A DNA stretch of 64,000 nucleotides, taken from the NCBI RefSeq assembly GCF_026191635.1, contig NZ_JAKRRW010000016.1:1-64000 (forward strand). The letters are read 5' to 3'. This document shows, piece by piece, positions 21,824-30,803 of this stretch (the stretch's first letter is position 1; each line of letters opens with the position of its first letter). Below the pieces are notes generated by a model. That model did no database searches. It worked only from the letters and a program-made list of their open reading frames with translations, and was not told where the DNA came from. A program made the translations under genes and the position numbers. The DNA is from Photobacterium obscurum. Its GTDB lineage: Bacteria > Pseudomonadota > Gammaproteobacteria > Enterobacterales > Vibrionaceae.

Positions 21824-23191
21824 ATGTCAATTGCGAGAAAGACCGACAAACATGGGTTGTTGTCAGAGCCCATCCCTACAGTCCTGCGCCAATTAACCGT
21901 TCCAATGGTATTCGGGATGGTGGCGATCTTGATGTTTAACCTGGTCGATACTTTCTTTATTTCGCTATTGGGAACCGAGGCGCTGGCCGCAGTCAGCTTC
22001 ACTTTTCCGGTTACGTTTGCCCTCAACTGCATCACCATGGGAGTCAGTGTCGGGATCTCGACCAGCATTGGTCGCCTGCTTGGTGGTGGCAACAGCCATA
22101 CTGCTGCCCGTTTCGCCAGCCACGGGCTATTGCTGGCTGTCATATTGGTGATTATGGCCTCCGGCCTTGGCCTGCTCACCATTGAGCCGCTGTTTACCCT
22201 CATCGGCGCCTCGCCCGAGTTACTGCCGATCATCAACCAGTATATGACGATTTGGTATCTGGCGATCCCCTTGTTGGTGATCCCGATGGCGGGCAACAGT
22301 GCGATCCGGGCCACCGGCGATGCCAAAACCCCAGCCAAGATCATGATGCTTGCGGGAGTGATCAACGGTGTACTCGATCCTTTACTGATCTTCGGGTACG
22401 GTCCGTTTCCCGAACTGGGTGTCCGCGGCGCAGCGATTGCCAGTGGGATCAGCTGGGCCTTTGCGCTCGTCAACTCCCTCTATATATTAACCAAAAGAGA
22501 AAAACTGCTCGCCCGTCCAGACATGTCACGGCTAAGAAAAGATTGGCAACAAATCATGCAAATCGGTACCCCGGCAGGTTTATCAAATGCACTGAACCCG
22601 TTATCCGGCGCACTGCTGATGTCACTGCTCGCCGCCCAGGGTACCGCTTCTGTCGCCGCCTATGGCGCGGCCATGCGAATTGAGTCGCTGCTGGTAATAG
22701 TGATGATGGCGCTGGGCTCGGCACTGATGCCGTTTATGGCTCAAAACCTCGGTGCCAACAAGCCGCACCGGGCATTTCAGGCTTTGTTTACCGCCATGCG
22801 CTTTGCCATTGTGTTCCAACTACTGATTTTTATTATGATGGTGCCGCTCAGCTGGCCGCTGTCCTCGCTGTTTAGCCAAGACAGTGCCGTGCAGGAACAG
22901 CTATGGCACTATTTGATTGTCGTACCCGTCAGTTACGGGATGCAGGCCGTGTGCATGTTGCTGATCAGCGCGCTCAATGCCATGCATAAATCCATGCATG
23001 CCTTGATATGGAACCTGCTGCGTTTATTTGCCTTCTTGCTGCCAGCCGCTTGGTTAGGCAGTTGGATCAATGGTACCGAGGGGCTGTTTATCGGTATTGC
23101 CGCGGCCAATATTCTGAGCGGGATCGGCGCGTACTTATATGCCGTCAGAATGCGCCGCAATGTGTATGGTAATTTGGCCAAACATCATTAA
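21824..23191 (+). CDS. MATE family multidrug efflux transporter
   Basis: A 455-residue, 12-helix inner-membrane protein of the multidrug and toxic compound extrusion family, exporting cationic compounds in exchange for Na+ or H+. Hallmarks are the first-half TVPMVFGMVAILMFNLVDTFFISLLGTEALAAVSFTFPV and the repeated bundle in the second half beginning MQIGTPAGLSNALNPLSGALL. The 57 bases of frame before ATG 21824 overlap the groES promoter region and are not counted. The substrate cannot be read from sequence. Confidence 0.92.
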   Translation: MSIARKTDKHGLLSEPIPTVLRQLTVPMVFGMVAILMFNLVDTFFISLLGTEALAAVSFTFPVTFALNCITMGVSVGISTSIGRLLGGGNSHTAARFASHGLLLAVILVIMASGLGLLTIEPLFTLIGASPELLPIINQYMTIWYLAIPLLVIPMAGNSAIRATGDAKTPAKIMMLAGVINGVLDPLLIFGYGPFPELGVRGAAIASGISWAFALVNSLYILTKREKLLARPDMSRLRKDWQQIMQIGTPAGLSNALNPLSGALLMSLLAAQGTASVAAYGAAMRIESLLVIVMMALGSALMPFMAQNLGANKPHRAFQALFTAMRFAIVFQLLIFIMMVPLSWPLSSLFSQDSAVQEQLWHYLIVVPVSYGMQAVCMLLISALNAMHKSMHALIWNLLRLFAFLLPAAWLGSWINGTEGLFIGIAAANILSGIGAYLYAVRMRRNVYGNLAKHH

Positions 23192-23236
23192 ACAGATACC
23201 CGTTTTTTCCACTCGGAAAATATGAACAGCATGAAC

Positions 23237-23264
23237 AAAAAAGGCAGCCTCAGGCTGCCTTTTT
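23237..23264. terminator. Bidirectional intrinsic terminator
   Basis: A-run, GGCAGCC, TCA, GGCTGCC, T-run. It serves the MATE gene on the plus strand and fxsA on the minus strand. Confidence 0.92.
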
Positions 23265-23300
23265 GCTATTCAACTTGTTGCGTTTTATTGAGAGCATCAC

Positions 23301-23846
23301 TTAATGAAGACGGGGATTATTATCGTTGTCTTTATCTTCGTCCTTACGCTCAAACTCACCATCAAACACGTCACCATTGGAAGGTCGCTGACTAAACGAA
23401 TCTGAGTCATGATGCTCAAACGGACTTTGACCATTGAAGCCCTGTCCACCACCAAAACCAGCACTGAAGCCGGAGCCGGAAGCCATTCCCTGAACCTTGA
23501 CTCGGCTCATCAGCTGCTTGGCCAGCATCGCCCGCGGTGCCGGAAGCAGTACCAACATGCCCAGCGCATCCGTCATAAAACCAGGTGTTAGTAGTAACAC
23601 GCCGGAAACAGCTAACATCACCCCTTCCACAATCTGTTGTGCCGGCAGTTCGCCTTTCTGCAAGCGGCTTTGCACCGACATCAAGGTCGCAATCCCCTGG
23701 CTACGAACTAACGACGCTCCGACTATGGCGGTTACAAGAACCAATGCAATTGTTGGCCACATGCCAAGAAAGCCCCCTACCTGAACAAACAGGGCGATCT
23801 CTACAATCGGCACAACAATAAACAGAAACAGTAAAACAGAAAACAC
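23301..23846 (-). CDS. fxsA: FxsA family cytoplasmic membrane protein
   Basis: A 181-residue membrane protein of the FxsA (suppressor of F exclusion of phage T7) family. About four helices fill the first 115 residues (FSVLLFLFIVVPIVEIALFVQVG, then MWPTIALVLVTAIVGASLVRSQG and GVMLAVSGVLLLTPGFMTDALG). A glycine-rich, then acidic and disordered tail follows. Its molecular function is not known. Position next to aspA and near groESL is the conserved E. coli arrangement. Confidence 0.92.
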   Translation of the reverse strand: MFSVLLFLFIVVPIVEIALFVQVGGFLGMWPTIALVLVTAIVGASLVRSQGIATLMSVQSRLQKGELPAQQIVEGVMLAVSGVLLLTPGFMTDALGMLVLLPAPRAMLAKQLMSRVKVQGMASGSGFSAGFGGGQGFNGQSPFEHHDSDSFSQRPSNGDVFDGEFERKDEDKDNDNNPRLH

Positions 23847-24313
23847 GACTCACCCCTTTGTGGTTGTTATCTGGCATGAACAGTTCAGTACTTCATAATT
23901 AAAACTTCAGCAGAAGTCGTCACCATTCTTTCTATAGTCTATATATTGGGAACGAAGCGGTATTTTTCAACCACCAGGGCGTACGATAACCTGTAAGAAT
24001 TGATTACAACAACCCATAATGACAACCCATACACAACCTTCACATTTTGTCATATTTGATCATTTCTCAACACAAACTGAGCGGTGATTATTAACAGTAA
24101 GTGTGAGCTGGATCGCGTTTTTGTGCAAATGTTTTCAGTCAAATTAAAAAAGTGATCTGGGATATGTTTTTACCACTAAAGGGGAGTATTATCAGCTTCA
24201 GACAATAGGTGTCAGGTACGATCATCTAGCCAAAATCTCTGCAGAACGGATTCTAAATTTCAGAATTGGCTCAACATTTGAATTTTATTAGCAGATTCCA
24301 CTAAGGCTACATC
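23847..24313. promoter_or_regulatory. fxsA-aspA intergenic control region
   Basis: A 467-bp interval with divergent promoters and no gene. The clearest element is a CRP-like site, TGTGA GCTGGA TCGCG at 24102-24117, flanked by AAG and TTT as in longer CRP consensus sites. aspA of E. coli is CRP-controlled, so this fits. No good FNR palindrome was found. Confidence 0.5.
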
Positions 24314-25774
24314 ATGTCTCAGATGATTGATCTAGAAAAAAATGAAGCAACTCTAAACGTTGCAACCCGTATCGAAGAAGATCTTCTTGGCGATCGCCAC
24401 GTCCCAGCTGACGCATACTGGGGTATTCACACTCTTCGTGCTGTTGAAAACTTCAACATTTCCCAAACCACTATTTCTGACGTACCAGAGTTTGTTCGCG
24501 GTATGGTTTTCACCAAGAAAGCTGCTGCAATGGCGAACAAAGAGCTGGGTGTAATCCCATCTGATGTTGGCGAATACATTATTAAAGCGTGTGATGAGAT
24601 CCTTGAAACAGGTAAGTGCATGGATCAGTTCCCATCAGACGTTTACCAGGGTGGTGCCGGTACTTCAGTTAACATGAACACCAACGAAGTAATTGCAAAC
24701 CTTGCTCTTGAGCTTATGGGCAAAGAAAAAGGTGAGTATGACATCGTTAACCCTAACGACCACGTAAACAAGAGCCAGTCAACAAACTGTGCTTACCCAA
24801 CAGGCTTCCGTGTTGCTGTATACAACAGCATCATGAACATGGTTGAAGCGCTTGAGTACCTTAAAGGTGCATTCGACGCGAAGGACAAAGAATTCGCAGA
24901 CGTGCTAAAAATGGGTCGTACTCAGCTGCAAGACGCAGTTCCAATGACTGTAGGTCAAGAATTCCACGCATTCGGCGTACTAATCAAAGAAGAGATCAAG
25001 AACCTTCGCCACACAGCTCAGCTTCTTCTTGAAGTTAACCTGGGTGCAACGGCGATCGGTACTGGTCTGAACGCGGCAACGGGTTACCAGGAGCTAGCCG
25101 TTCAGCGTCTTGCTGAAGTAACAGGTCTTCCATGTGTTCCTGCAGAAGACTTGATTGAAGCAACGTCTGACTGTGGTGCATACGTTATGATCCACGGTGC
25201 TCTTAAGCGTACAGCCGTTAAGCTATCTAAGATTTGTAACGACCTACGTCTACTATCTTCAGGTCCTCGTGCTGGTCTTAACGAACTTAACCTACCTGAA
25301 ATGCAGGCTGGTTCTTCTATCATGCCAGCTAAAGTAAACCCAGTAATCCCAGAAGTGGTAAACCAGGTTTGCTTCAAAGTGATCGGTAACGACACAACTA
25401 TTACTTTTGCAGCAGAAGCGGGTCAGCTTCAGCTAAACGTAATGGAACCAGTTATCGGCCAGGCACTGTTCGAATCTATCGACCTGCTGAAAAATGCGTC
25501 TATCAACCTACGCGACAAGTGTATTGAAGGCATCACGGTAAACAAAGAAGTATGTGAACACTTCGTGTTCAACTCTATCGGTATCGTGACCTATCTGAAC
25601 CCGTTCATTGGCCACCACGAAGGTGACATCGTCGGTAAGATCTGTGCTGAAACAGGCAAGAGCGTACGTGACGTAGTGCTAGAGCGTGGTCTTCTGACTG
25701 AAGAGCAGCTAGATGACATCTTCTCAGTTCAGAACTTGATGCACCCAGAATATAAAGCGAAGCGTTACAACTAA
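24314..25774 (+). CDS. aspA: Aspartate ammonia-lyase (aspartase)
   Basis: A 486-residue member of the aspartase/fumarase superfamily that deaminates L-aspartate to fumarate. The superfamily signature loop [11 protein letters not shown] is intact, as is [10 protein letters not shown]. Residue 159 is Cys in STNCAYPTG where E. coli AspA has Asp; I believe this is shared by Vibrio aspartases, so it is probably a lineage trait, not a defect. The N-terminus is about eight residues longer than in E. coli. With dcuA downstream it forms the classic unit importing aspartate and feeding fumarate to the reductase encoded at 8668-11981. Confidence 0.97.
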   Translation: MSQMIDLEKNEATLNVATRIEEDLLGDRHVPADAYWGIHTLRAVENFNISQTTISDVPEFVRGMVFTKKAAAMANKELGVIPSDVGEYIIKACDEILETGKCMDQFPSDVYQGGAGTSVNMNTNEVIANLALELMGKEKGEYDIVNPNDHVNKSQSTNCAYPTGFRVAVYNSIMNMVEALEYLKGAFDAKDKEFADVLKMGRTQLQDAVPMTVGQEFHAFGVLIKEEIKNLRHTAQLLLEVNLGATAIGTGLNAATGYQELAVQRLAEVTGLPCVPAEDLIEATSDCGAYVMIHGALKRTAVKLSKICNDLRLLSSGPRAGLNELNLPEMQAGSSIMPAKVNPVIPEVVNQVCFKVIGNDTTITFAAEAGQLQLNVMEPVIGQALFESIDLLKNASINLRDKCIEGITVNKEVCEHFVFNSIGIVTYLNPFIGHHEGDIVGKICAETGKSVRDVVLERGLLTEEQLDDIFSVQNLMHPEYKAKRYN

Positions 25775-25796
25775 TAAACGCAAAGCGATAAAACCC

Positions 25797-25828
25797 GGCG
25801 GATTTTCAGGATGAGGATCCGCCACTTT
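25797..25828 (+). terminator. Hairpin between aspA and dcuA
   Basis: GGCGGAT and ATCCGCC enclose a 13-base loop and are followed by ACTTTTT. It may terminate part of the aspA transcripts and so lower dcuA expression relative to aspA. Confidence 0.55.
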
Positions 25829-25880
25829 TTGCTACAGATTCCCCCTTTTATTTTTTTAACTTTAAAGACAGGACAATCTA

Positions 25881-27182
25881 ATGATTGGTGTAGAACTCTT
25901 TGTCGTTCTCGCGTTTATCTATTTAGGCGCACGTATCGGCGGTATTGGTATTGGTTTTGCTGGCGGTGCCGGCGTATTGGTACTTTCCCTTATTCTAGGT
26001 ATGGATGCAGGTAATATTCCTGTAGATGTAATCCTGATTATCATGTCAGTAATTACTGCTATCGCAGCCATGCAGGTTGCCGGCGGTATGGACTGGCTTG
26101 TTGACTTGGCAGAAAAGTTTCTGCGTAAAAACCCTAAGCGCATCACCTTCTATGCGCCGGTGGTAACTTACTTCATGACACTACTTGCTGGTACCGGTCA
26201 TACCGCGTTCTCTACTCTGCCAGTTATCGCTGAAGTAGCCAAAGAGCAAGGCGTTCGTCCTTCTCGCCCACTTTCTATTGCAGTTGTGGCATCACAAATT
26301 GCAATTACCGCATCGCCTATCTCCGCAGCGGTTGTATTCTTCTCTGGCATTCTTGAACCGCTCGGAGTGGGCTACCTAACCCTACTGGCAATCTGTATCC
26401 CAACCACGTTTGTGGCTTGTATGGTAGGTGCCTTTGCTTCTAACTTCCTAGGCTGTGAGCTAAAAGACGACGCTGTTTACCAAGACCGTCTGGCTAAAGG
26501 TCTTATCAAGATCCAAGGCGCAACCAAGCGTGAAATCTTACCTACAGCGAAAACAGCAACTTATATCTTTATTATTGCAATCATCGCAGTAGTTGCTTAC
26601 GCAACCATGATTTCTAGCGCCGTAGGCCTAATCGAAGATCCTGCTCTTGGCCGTAACGATGCCATCATGGTGTTCATGCTGACAGCAGCAATGGCTATTG
26701 TCACTTTCACTAAAATCGATGCATCTAAGATTGCCAACGCGGCAACGTTCAAGTCTGGTATGAGTGCGTGTGTCTGCGTACTGGGTGTAGCATGGCTAGG
26801 TGATACATTCGTATCTGGCCACATCACTGAAATCAAAGAGTTTGCCGGTGAAGTACTTGAGCAGTACCCTTGGATGCTTGCAGTAACTCTATTCTTTGCT
26901 TCTATGCTGCTTTACTCTCAGGGGGCAACAACAACAGCCCTAATGCCTGCAGCACTAGCAATTGGCGTAGCACCACTAACAGCTGTCGCTTCTTTCGCAG
27001 CCGTAAGTGCACTGTTCGTACTACCAACTTACCCAACGCTGCTTGCTGCGGTTGAGATGGATGACACAGGCTCTACCCGTATTGGTAACCTAGTGTTCAA
27101 CCACCCATTCTTCATTCCGGGTGTTGTAACTATCACAACCTCTGTTGCTCTGGGCTTCCTTGTTGGCGGTATCTTCCTGTAA
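25881..27182 (+). CDS. dcuA: Anaerobic C4-dicarboxylate transporter DcuA
   Basis: A 433-residue inner-membrane antiporter exchanging external aspartate, fumarate or malate for succinate. It follows E. coli DcuA closely: GARIGGIGIGFAGGAGVLVL at the N-terminus, TASPISAAVVFFSGILEP in the middle, and PLTAVASFAAVSALFVLPTYPTLLAAVEMDDTGSTRIG near the end. The position directly after aspA identifies it as DcuA rather than DcuB. E. coli has cutA next; here a LysR gene follows instead. Confidence 0.95.
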   Translation: MIGVELFVVLAFIYLGARIGGIGIGFAGGAGVLVLSLILGMDAGNIPVDVILIIMSVITAIAAMQVAGGMDWLVDLAEKFLRKNPKRITFYAPVVTYFMTLLAGTGHTAFSTLPVIAEVAKEQGVRPSRPLSIAVVASQIAITASPISAAVVFFSGILEPLGVGYLTLLAICIPTTFVACMVGAFASNFLGCELKDDAVYQDRLAKGLIKIQGATKREILPTAKTATYIFIIAIIAVVAYATMISSAVGLIEDPALGRNDAIMVFMLTAAMAIVTFTKIDASKIANAATFKSGMSACVCVLGVAWLGDTFVSGHITEIKEFAGEVLEQYPWMLAVTLFFASMLLYSQGATTTALMPAALAIGVAPLTAVASFAAVSALFVLPTYPTLLAAVEMDDTGSTRIGNLVFNHPFFIPGVVTITTSVALGFLVGGIFL

Positions 27183-27207
27183 CAGCACTAGCTAGACACT
27201 AAATTAC

Positions 27208-27236
27208 AAAGGCTACCTTCGGGTGGCCTTTTGTTT
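27208..27236 (+). terminator. Intrinsic terminator of aspA-dcuA
   Basis: AAAGGCTACC, TTCG tetraloop, GGTGGCCTTTT, then a T-rich tail, 26 bases after the dcuA stop. Confidence 0.88.
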
Positions 27237-27239
27237 TAT

Positions 27240-27274
27240 GGGTACTGGGTACTGGGTACTGGGTACTGGGTACT
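27240..27274 (+). repeat. Heptanucleotide tandem repeat (GGGTACT)5, G-quadruplex candidate
   Basis: Five perfect consecutive copies of GGGTACT begin 58 bases after the dcuA stop, immediately past its terminator. The five evenly spaced GGG tracts with four-base TACT loops meet the formal pattern for a three-tier intramolecular G-quadruplex. Perfect copies suggest recent slippage. Confidence 0.9.
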
Positions 27275-27490
27275 GCAGGCAGTTTGTAACAGTCAAAATG
27301 TGGATGTAAAGCTCTGCTCTTCCCTAGAACCTGTTCTTCCAAGGGCCTAGGCCATGCTCTACTTATAAACCAAGTGAGCAATCACTAACAAAGCTTATGC
27401 ACTAAGAGTTATAACGATAAATCTGGTTACTTTTTTTCAGGAAAGAGTGAAAGAATTGGAGCATTAAGAAAGGTAAAATGAAGAATTTAT

Positions 27491-27638
27491 TGTCTCCGCC
27501 TCATCCCGAGGCGAAGACAGTGAACAGATACGGATTCCAACGTATTTGTTCAGCCCGGCTACATCGTCAATCCCAACGATCTATCCGGAATCATGTCTCA
27601 ATTTGCTACAGATCAGGCTTAAGACAGGAAAGCCTGTC
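27491..27638 (+). ncRNA. Candidate structured RNA or leader upstream of the LysR gene
   Basis: The 504-bp gap between dcuA and the LysR gene contains no convincing gene. Three stem-loops follow each other: TGTCTCCGCCTC with GAGGCGAAGACA (27491-27519), TGAACAGATACG with CGTATTTGTTCA (27521-27552), and GACAGG with CCTGTC (27623-27638). I could not identify a clear promoter or a matching RNA family. Both strands are possible. Confidence 0.3.
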
Positions 27639-27686
27639 CAACTATAGTAGTGATTGAGCGAGCTAGGCGATAGAGGTAAAAGCGTT

Positions 27687-28607
27687 ATGCAGCGATGCAA
27701 AAATGGTATGAAGTTAGACGACCTACGCACTCTGATTGCGATTGCTCAACAAGGAAGTTTCAGAGCCGCAGCCAGTGCGCTAGATATTCCCCCGGCGACC
27801 CTGAGCCGCCGGTTACAACGGCTGGAGGATACCCTTGGCAGCCAACTGGTGATCCGCGACAGCCGCAATGTATCACTGACACCCTTGGGACAAAGTTATT
27901 TTGAGCGTTGTCAGCCTCTGATTGCGGAGCTCGAAACCACAACCACCGAGCTCCAGGACAGTAGCCACAGTAATCCACGCGGCGCCCTGAGGGTTTCTGC
28001 ACCGGTCGGCCTGCTCACCTACCAGCTGATGCCGCTGTTTAACCAGTTTCTGGCCCAGTATCCGGAAGTCACGCTATCGCTGAACCATCTGTCAAACCAG
28101 CACCACGACTATAGCCCGGAACAATACGATGTGGTGTTTCGGGTCGGACAGCAGCCGGATTCCAGCTTCGCCGCCGCCAAAATCGGGGAATCGCAGCGAA
28201 TACTGGTTGCCTCCCCGCACTATCTGGCCAGCCACGGCACCCCGGAACACCCGCAAGATCTGAATCATCATGCCCGCCTGGCCAGCGTACCAGAGTTTGA
28301 GTGGGCACTTACCGACAAATGCTGCCCTACACAGCCGGAGACTATCTGGATCAACTCACCGGTCAGAATGGCGATCGCCGATCTCAACAGTATCAAGCAA
28401 GCGGCTATCAACGGACTGGGTATTGCCAGCCTGCCCAACTATGTCGTGGCCGATGCCTGCCAGCAGGGGCAGCTTACTACCATGATGGACAACTGGTACT
28501 CGCCGCCACGACCAATCTACATGTTGTATCAGCGCCTTGGCTATGTCCCGGCCCATATCCACTGTTTCACTGATTTTATGCGTAACGCCCTCGCGAGCGC
28601 GTGCTAA
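27687..28607 (+). CDS. LysR-family transcriptional regulator
   Basis: A 306-residue LysR-type regulator. A winged helix-turn-helix in the first 65 residues (LRTLIAIAQQGSFRAAASALDIPPATLSRRLQRLEDTLGSQL) is followed by a periplasmic-binding-like effector domain starting near GALRVSAPVGLLTYQLMPLF. It resembles the large CrgA/YhjC-like subgroup, which does not reveal the target. The start ATG 27687 has GAGGT about 9 bases upstream; TTG 27654 and ATG 27708 are weaker. It lies where cutA sits in E. coli and is unlikely to belong to the dcuA transcript because of the terminator. Confidence 0.88.
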   Translation: MQRCKNGMKLDDLRTLIAIAQQGSFRAAASALDIPPATLSRRLQRLEDTLGSQLVIRDSRNVSLTPLGQSYFERCQPLIAELETTTTELQDSSHSNPRGALRVSAPVGLLTYQLMPLFNQFLAQYPEVTLSLNHLSNQHHDYSPEQYDVVFRVGQQPDSSFAAAKIGESQRILVASPHYLASHGTPEHPQDLNHHARLASVPEFEWALTDKCCPTQPETIWINSPVRMAIADLNSIKQAAINGLGIASLPNYVVADACQQGQLTTMMDNWYSPPRPIYMLYQRLGYVPAHIHCFTDFMRNALASAC

Positions 28608-28754
28608 CATTTCAAACTTCGACTTATAATTCAAACCGATAGAACACCAAAAGCTATCATTCGTTTTGATACTCTTCTCAGTAATGAAGGGAGATTGGGT
28701 AGCAAATGAAACCAAACGCTGAATAACACGGTCTGAGGGAGTATAGTAATCATT

Positions 28755-28815
28755 CCAAACGGAATAGCTATCTGGCTTTTTGGTGGTTCCAAGGAGCAGA
28801 CAATCTTCCGTTTGG
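28755..28815. promoter_or_regulatory. Long-looped inverted repeat before dsbD
   Basis: CCAAACGGAA (28755-28764) and TTCCGTTTGG (28806-28815) are perfect 10-bp arms with a 41-base loop, 53 bases before the dsbD start. It could fold in the dsbD leader or bind a dimeric regulator. No known element recognised. Confidence 0.4.
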
Positions 28816-28867
28816 GCTAAACCCTTTCTGCATTTACAGGGATTCCCTGCGGACGAGCCAGATCAGA

Positions 28868-30733
28868 ATGATAAAATTACAACTAAGCCACGGGATTTCC
28901 CGTTTTCTCGCCCTTGTTGCGCTAAGCGGTATGTTACTGACCAGCATAGTCAGCCAGCCTGTCCGGGCCGAGTTCTCCCTACCGGGATTTTCCAGCAACA
29001 GCACCAACCAATTTGTCACCGTCGATGAAGCCTTCCCGTTTAACTTCAGCCAGCAGGGTGATGTGGTTTACCTCGACTGGCAAGTCAAACCCGGCTACTA
29101 CCTCTATCAGCACCAACTGTCTGTTACCTCCGACAATGCCAGTTTAGGGCCGATCAATATTCCCGCGGGCCAGCCTTACAAGGATGAATTCTTCGGTGAC
29201 GTCTATATCTATACCGATCCGCTGACCGTCAGTGTACCGGTGGTCGAGGCCACAGAGAACTCGATGCTAACCGTCCGTTACCAGGGCTGTGCCAAAGCCG
29301 GGTTCTGTTATCCGCCGGAAATCCGTCAGGTACCGCTATCAGCCGTTGTTGCAGCCTCGAGCACAACGCCACCAGCTGCGACTGAGAGTAGTAATAGCCA
29401 AGAAATAAACGGTGAAAACTCGCAAGTAAGCACTAACATACAAACCTCACTGACTAGCACCTCGCCGGCTTCTCAGCAGGATCAGCTGGCCAGTGATCTC
29501 GCCGACCAATGGTGGACGCCACTGGTCTTCCTGGCACTCGGTATCGGACTGGCATTCACTCCGTGCGTACTGCCGATGTACCCTATCCTTACCGGGATTG
29601 TGCTGGGCAACGGCCAACTCAGCCATGGCCGAACATTCCGCCTGTCGTTTACCTATGTACAGGGGATGGCACTGACCTATACCCTACTGGGGCTGATTGT
29701 GGCTTCCGCCGGAATGCAGTTTCAGGCCGCCTTGCAGCACCCGTATGTGTTGATCGGCCTCAGCGTCATGTTTGCGCTGTTGGCACTGTCGATGTTTGGT
29801 GCCTATACCCTGCAACTACCAAGTAGTGCCCAGACCTGGCTCAGTAAACTGAGCAACAAACAGGAGGGCGGCAATACCGGCGGTGTATTTGCGATGGGGG
29901 CTATTTCCGGTCTGGTTTGCTCTCCTTGCACCACCGCACCGCTCTCCGGTGCCCTGATCTATGTGGCGCAGAGCGGTGACTTGCTAACCGGAGCCGTTGC
30001 CTTGTATGCGCTGGCGATTGGTATGGGGATCCCGCTTATCCTGGCGGCAATGTTCGGTAATAAGCTGCTGCCTAAAGCCGGTAACTGGATGAACCATGTC
30101 AAAGTCTTCTTTGGCTTTATCCTGCTGGCCGTGCCGGTGTTCCTGCTTGAACGTATCCTGCCGCACGACCTGATTCCATACCTATGGTCGCTACTGGGGC
30201 TCGCCGCATTTGGTTGGTTGTACCACGTAAAAAACACCCTCGTCGTATCGTGGCGCAGCAGTACGCTGGCTGTCATTGCGATTATCGGCCTGTTTGTCTC
30301 CGCTCAGCCGCTGTACCAGTCTCTGAGTGGCAGTTCACCGGCAAAAGTCCAGGAACAAGTCACGGTAGAGTTTGAGCGCGTAAGCACCATTGATGATCTA
30401 AACCTGGCACTGGCTGAAGCCAAAGCCCAGGGCAAGCCGGTCATGCTGGATTTCTATGCCGACTGGTGTGTGGCCTGTAAGGAGTTTGAAAAATACACCT
30501 TCCACGATCCGGCGGTAGCACCGAAGCTACAGCAGTTCGTCCTGCTGCAAGCTGATGTCACCAAAAGCTCACCGGCAGACATCGAATTGCTGAAGGAAAT
30601 GGATGTGCTCGGATTGCCGACCCTGGACTTCTGGGATAGTCAGGGCAACCGCAACAACAGTGCGCGACTGACAGGCTTTATGGAGGCGACGCCTTTTCTC
30701 AATCATCTGGATAACCACCAGCTACTCAGATAA
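28868..30733 (+). CDS. dsbD: Thiol:disulfide interchange protein DsbD
   Basis: A 621-residue inner-membrane electron conduit that carries reducing power from cytoplasmic thioredoxin to periplasmic DsbC, DsbG and cytochrome c maturation. A signal peptide leads to the N-terminal domain with C141 and C147 ([13 protein letters not shown]). An eight-helix core has C233 in [10 protein letters not shown] and C351 in GLVCSPC. A thioredoxin-like C-terminal domain has the CVAC motif at 534-537. A serine/threonine-rich linker (about 160-205) is longer than usual. E. coli has cutA just before dsbD; it is absent here. Confidence 0.96.
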   Translation: MIKLQLSHGISRFLALVALSGMLLTSIVSQPVRAEFSLPGFSSNSTNQFVTVDEAFPFNFSQQGDVVYLDWQVKPGYYLYQHQLSVTSDNASLGPINIPAGQPYKDEFFGDVYIYTDPLTVSVPVVEATENSMLTVRYQGCAKAGFCYPPEIRQVPLSAVVAASSTTPPAATESSNSQEINGENSQVSTNIQTSLTSTSPASQQDQLASDLADQWWTPLVFLALGIGLAFTPCVLPMYPILTGIVLGNGQLSHGRTFRLSFTYVQGMALTYTLLGLIVASAGMQFQAALQHPYVLIGLSVMFALLALSMFGAYTLQLPSSAQTWLSKLSNKQEGGNTGGVFAMGAISGLVCSPCTTAPLSGALIYVAQSGDLLTGAVALYALAIGMGIPLILAAMFGNKLLPKAGNWMNHVKVFFGFILLAVPVFLLERILPHDLIPYLWSLLGLAAFGWLYHVKNTLVVSWRSSTLAVIAIIGLFVSAQPLYQSLSGSSPAKVQEQVTVEFERVSTIDDLNLALAEAKAQGKPVMLDFYADWCVACKEFEKYTFHDPAVAPKLQQFVLLQADVTKSSPADIELLKEMDVLGLPTLDFWDSQGNRNNSARLTGFMEATPFLNHLDNHQLLR

Positions 30734-30749
30734 TTGATTATTCCCTATG

Positions 30750-30776
30750 AAAAAGAGCACCCAAGGGTGCTCTTTT
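30750..30776. terminator. Bidirectional intrinsic terminator
   Basis: AAAAAGAGCACCC, AA, GGGTGCTCTTTTT lies between the convergent dsbD and GGDEF genes and can end both transcripts. Confidence 0.93.
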
Positions 30777-30803
30777 TCATTCCGACCGATAGCAACCAGG
30801 CCA

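Noticed and set aside
24460..24490. Loss-of-function change in aspartase (Cys159 in place of Asp)
   Set aside because: The rest of the active-site loops are intact and I recall the same residue in Vibrio aspartases, so it is more likely a lineage feature.
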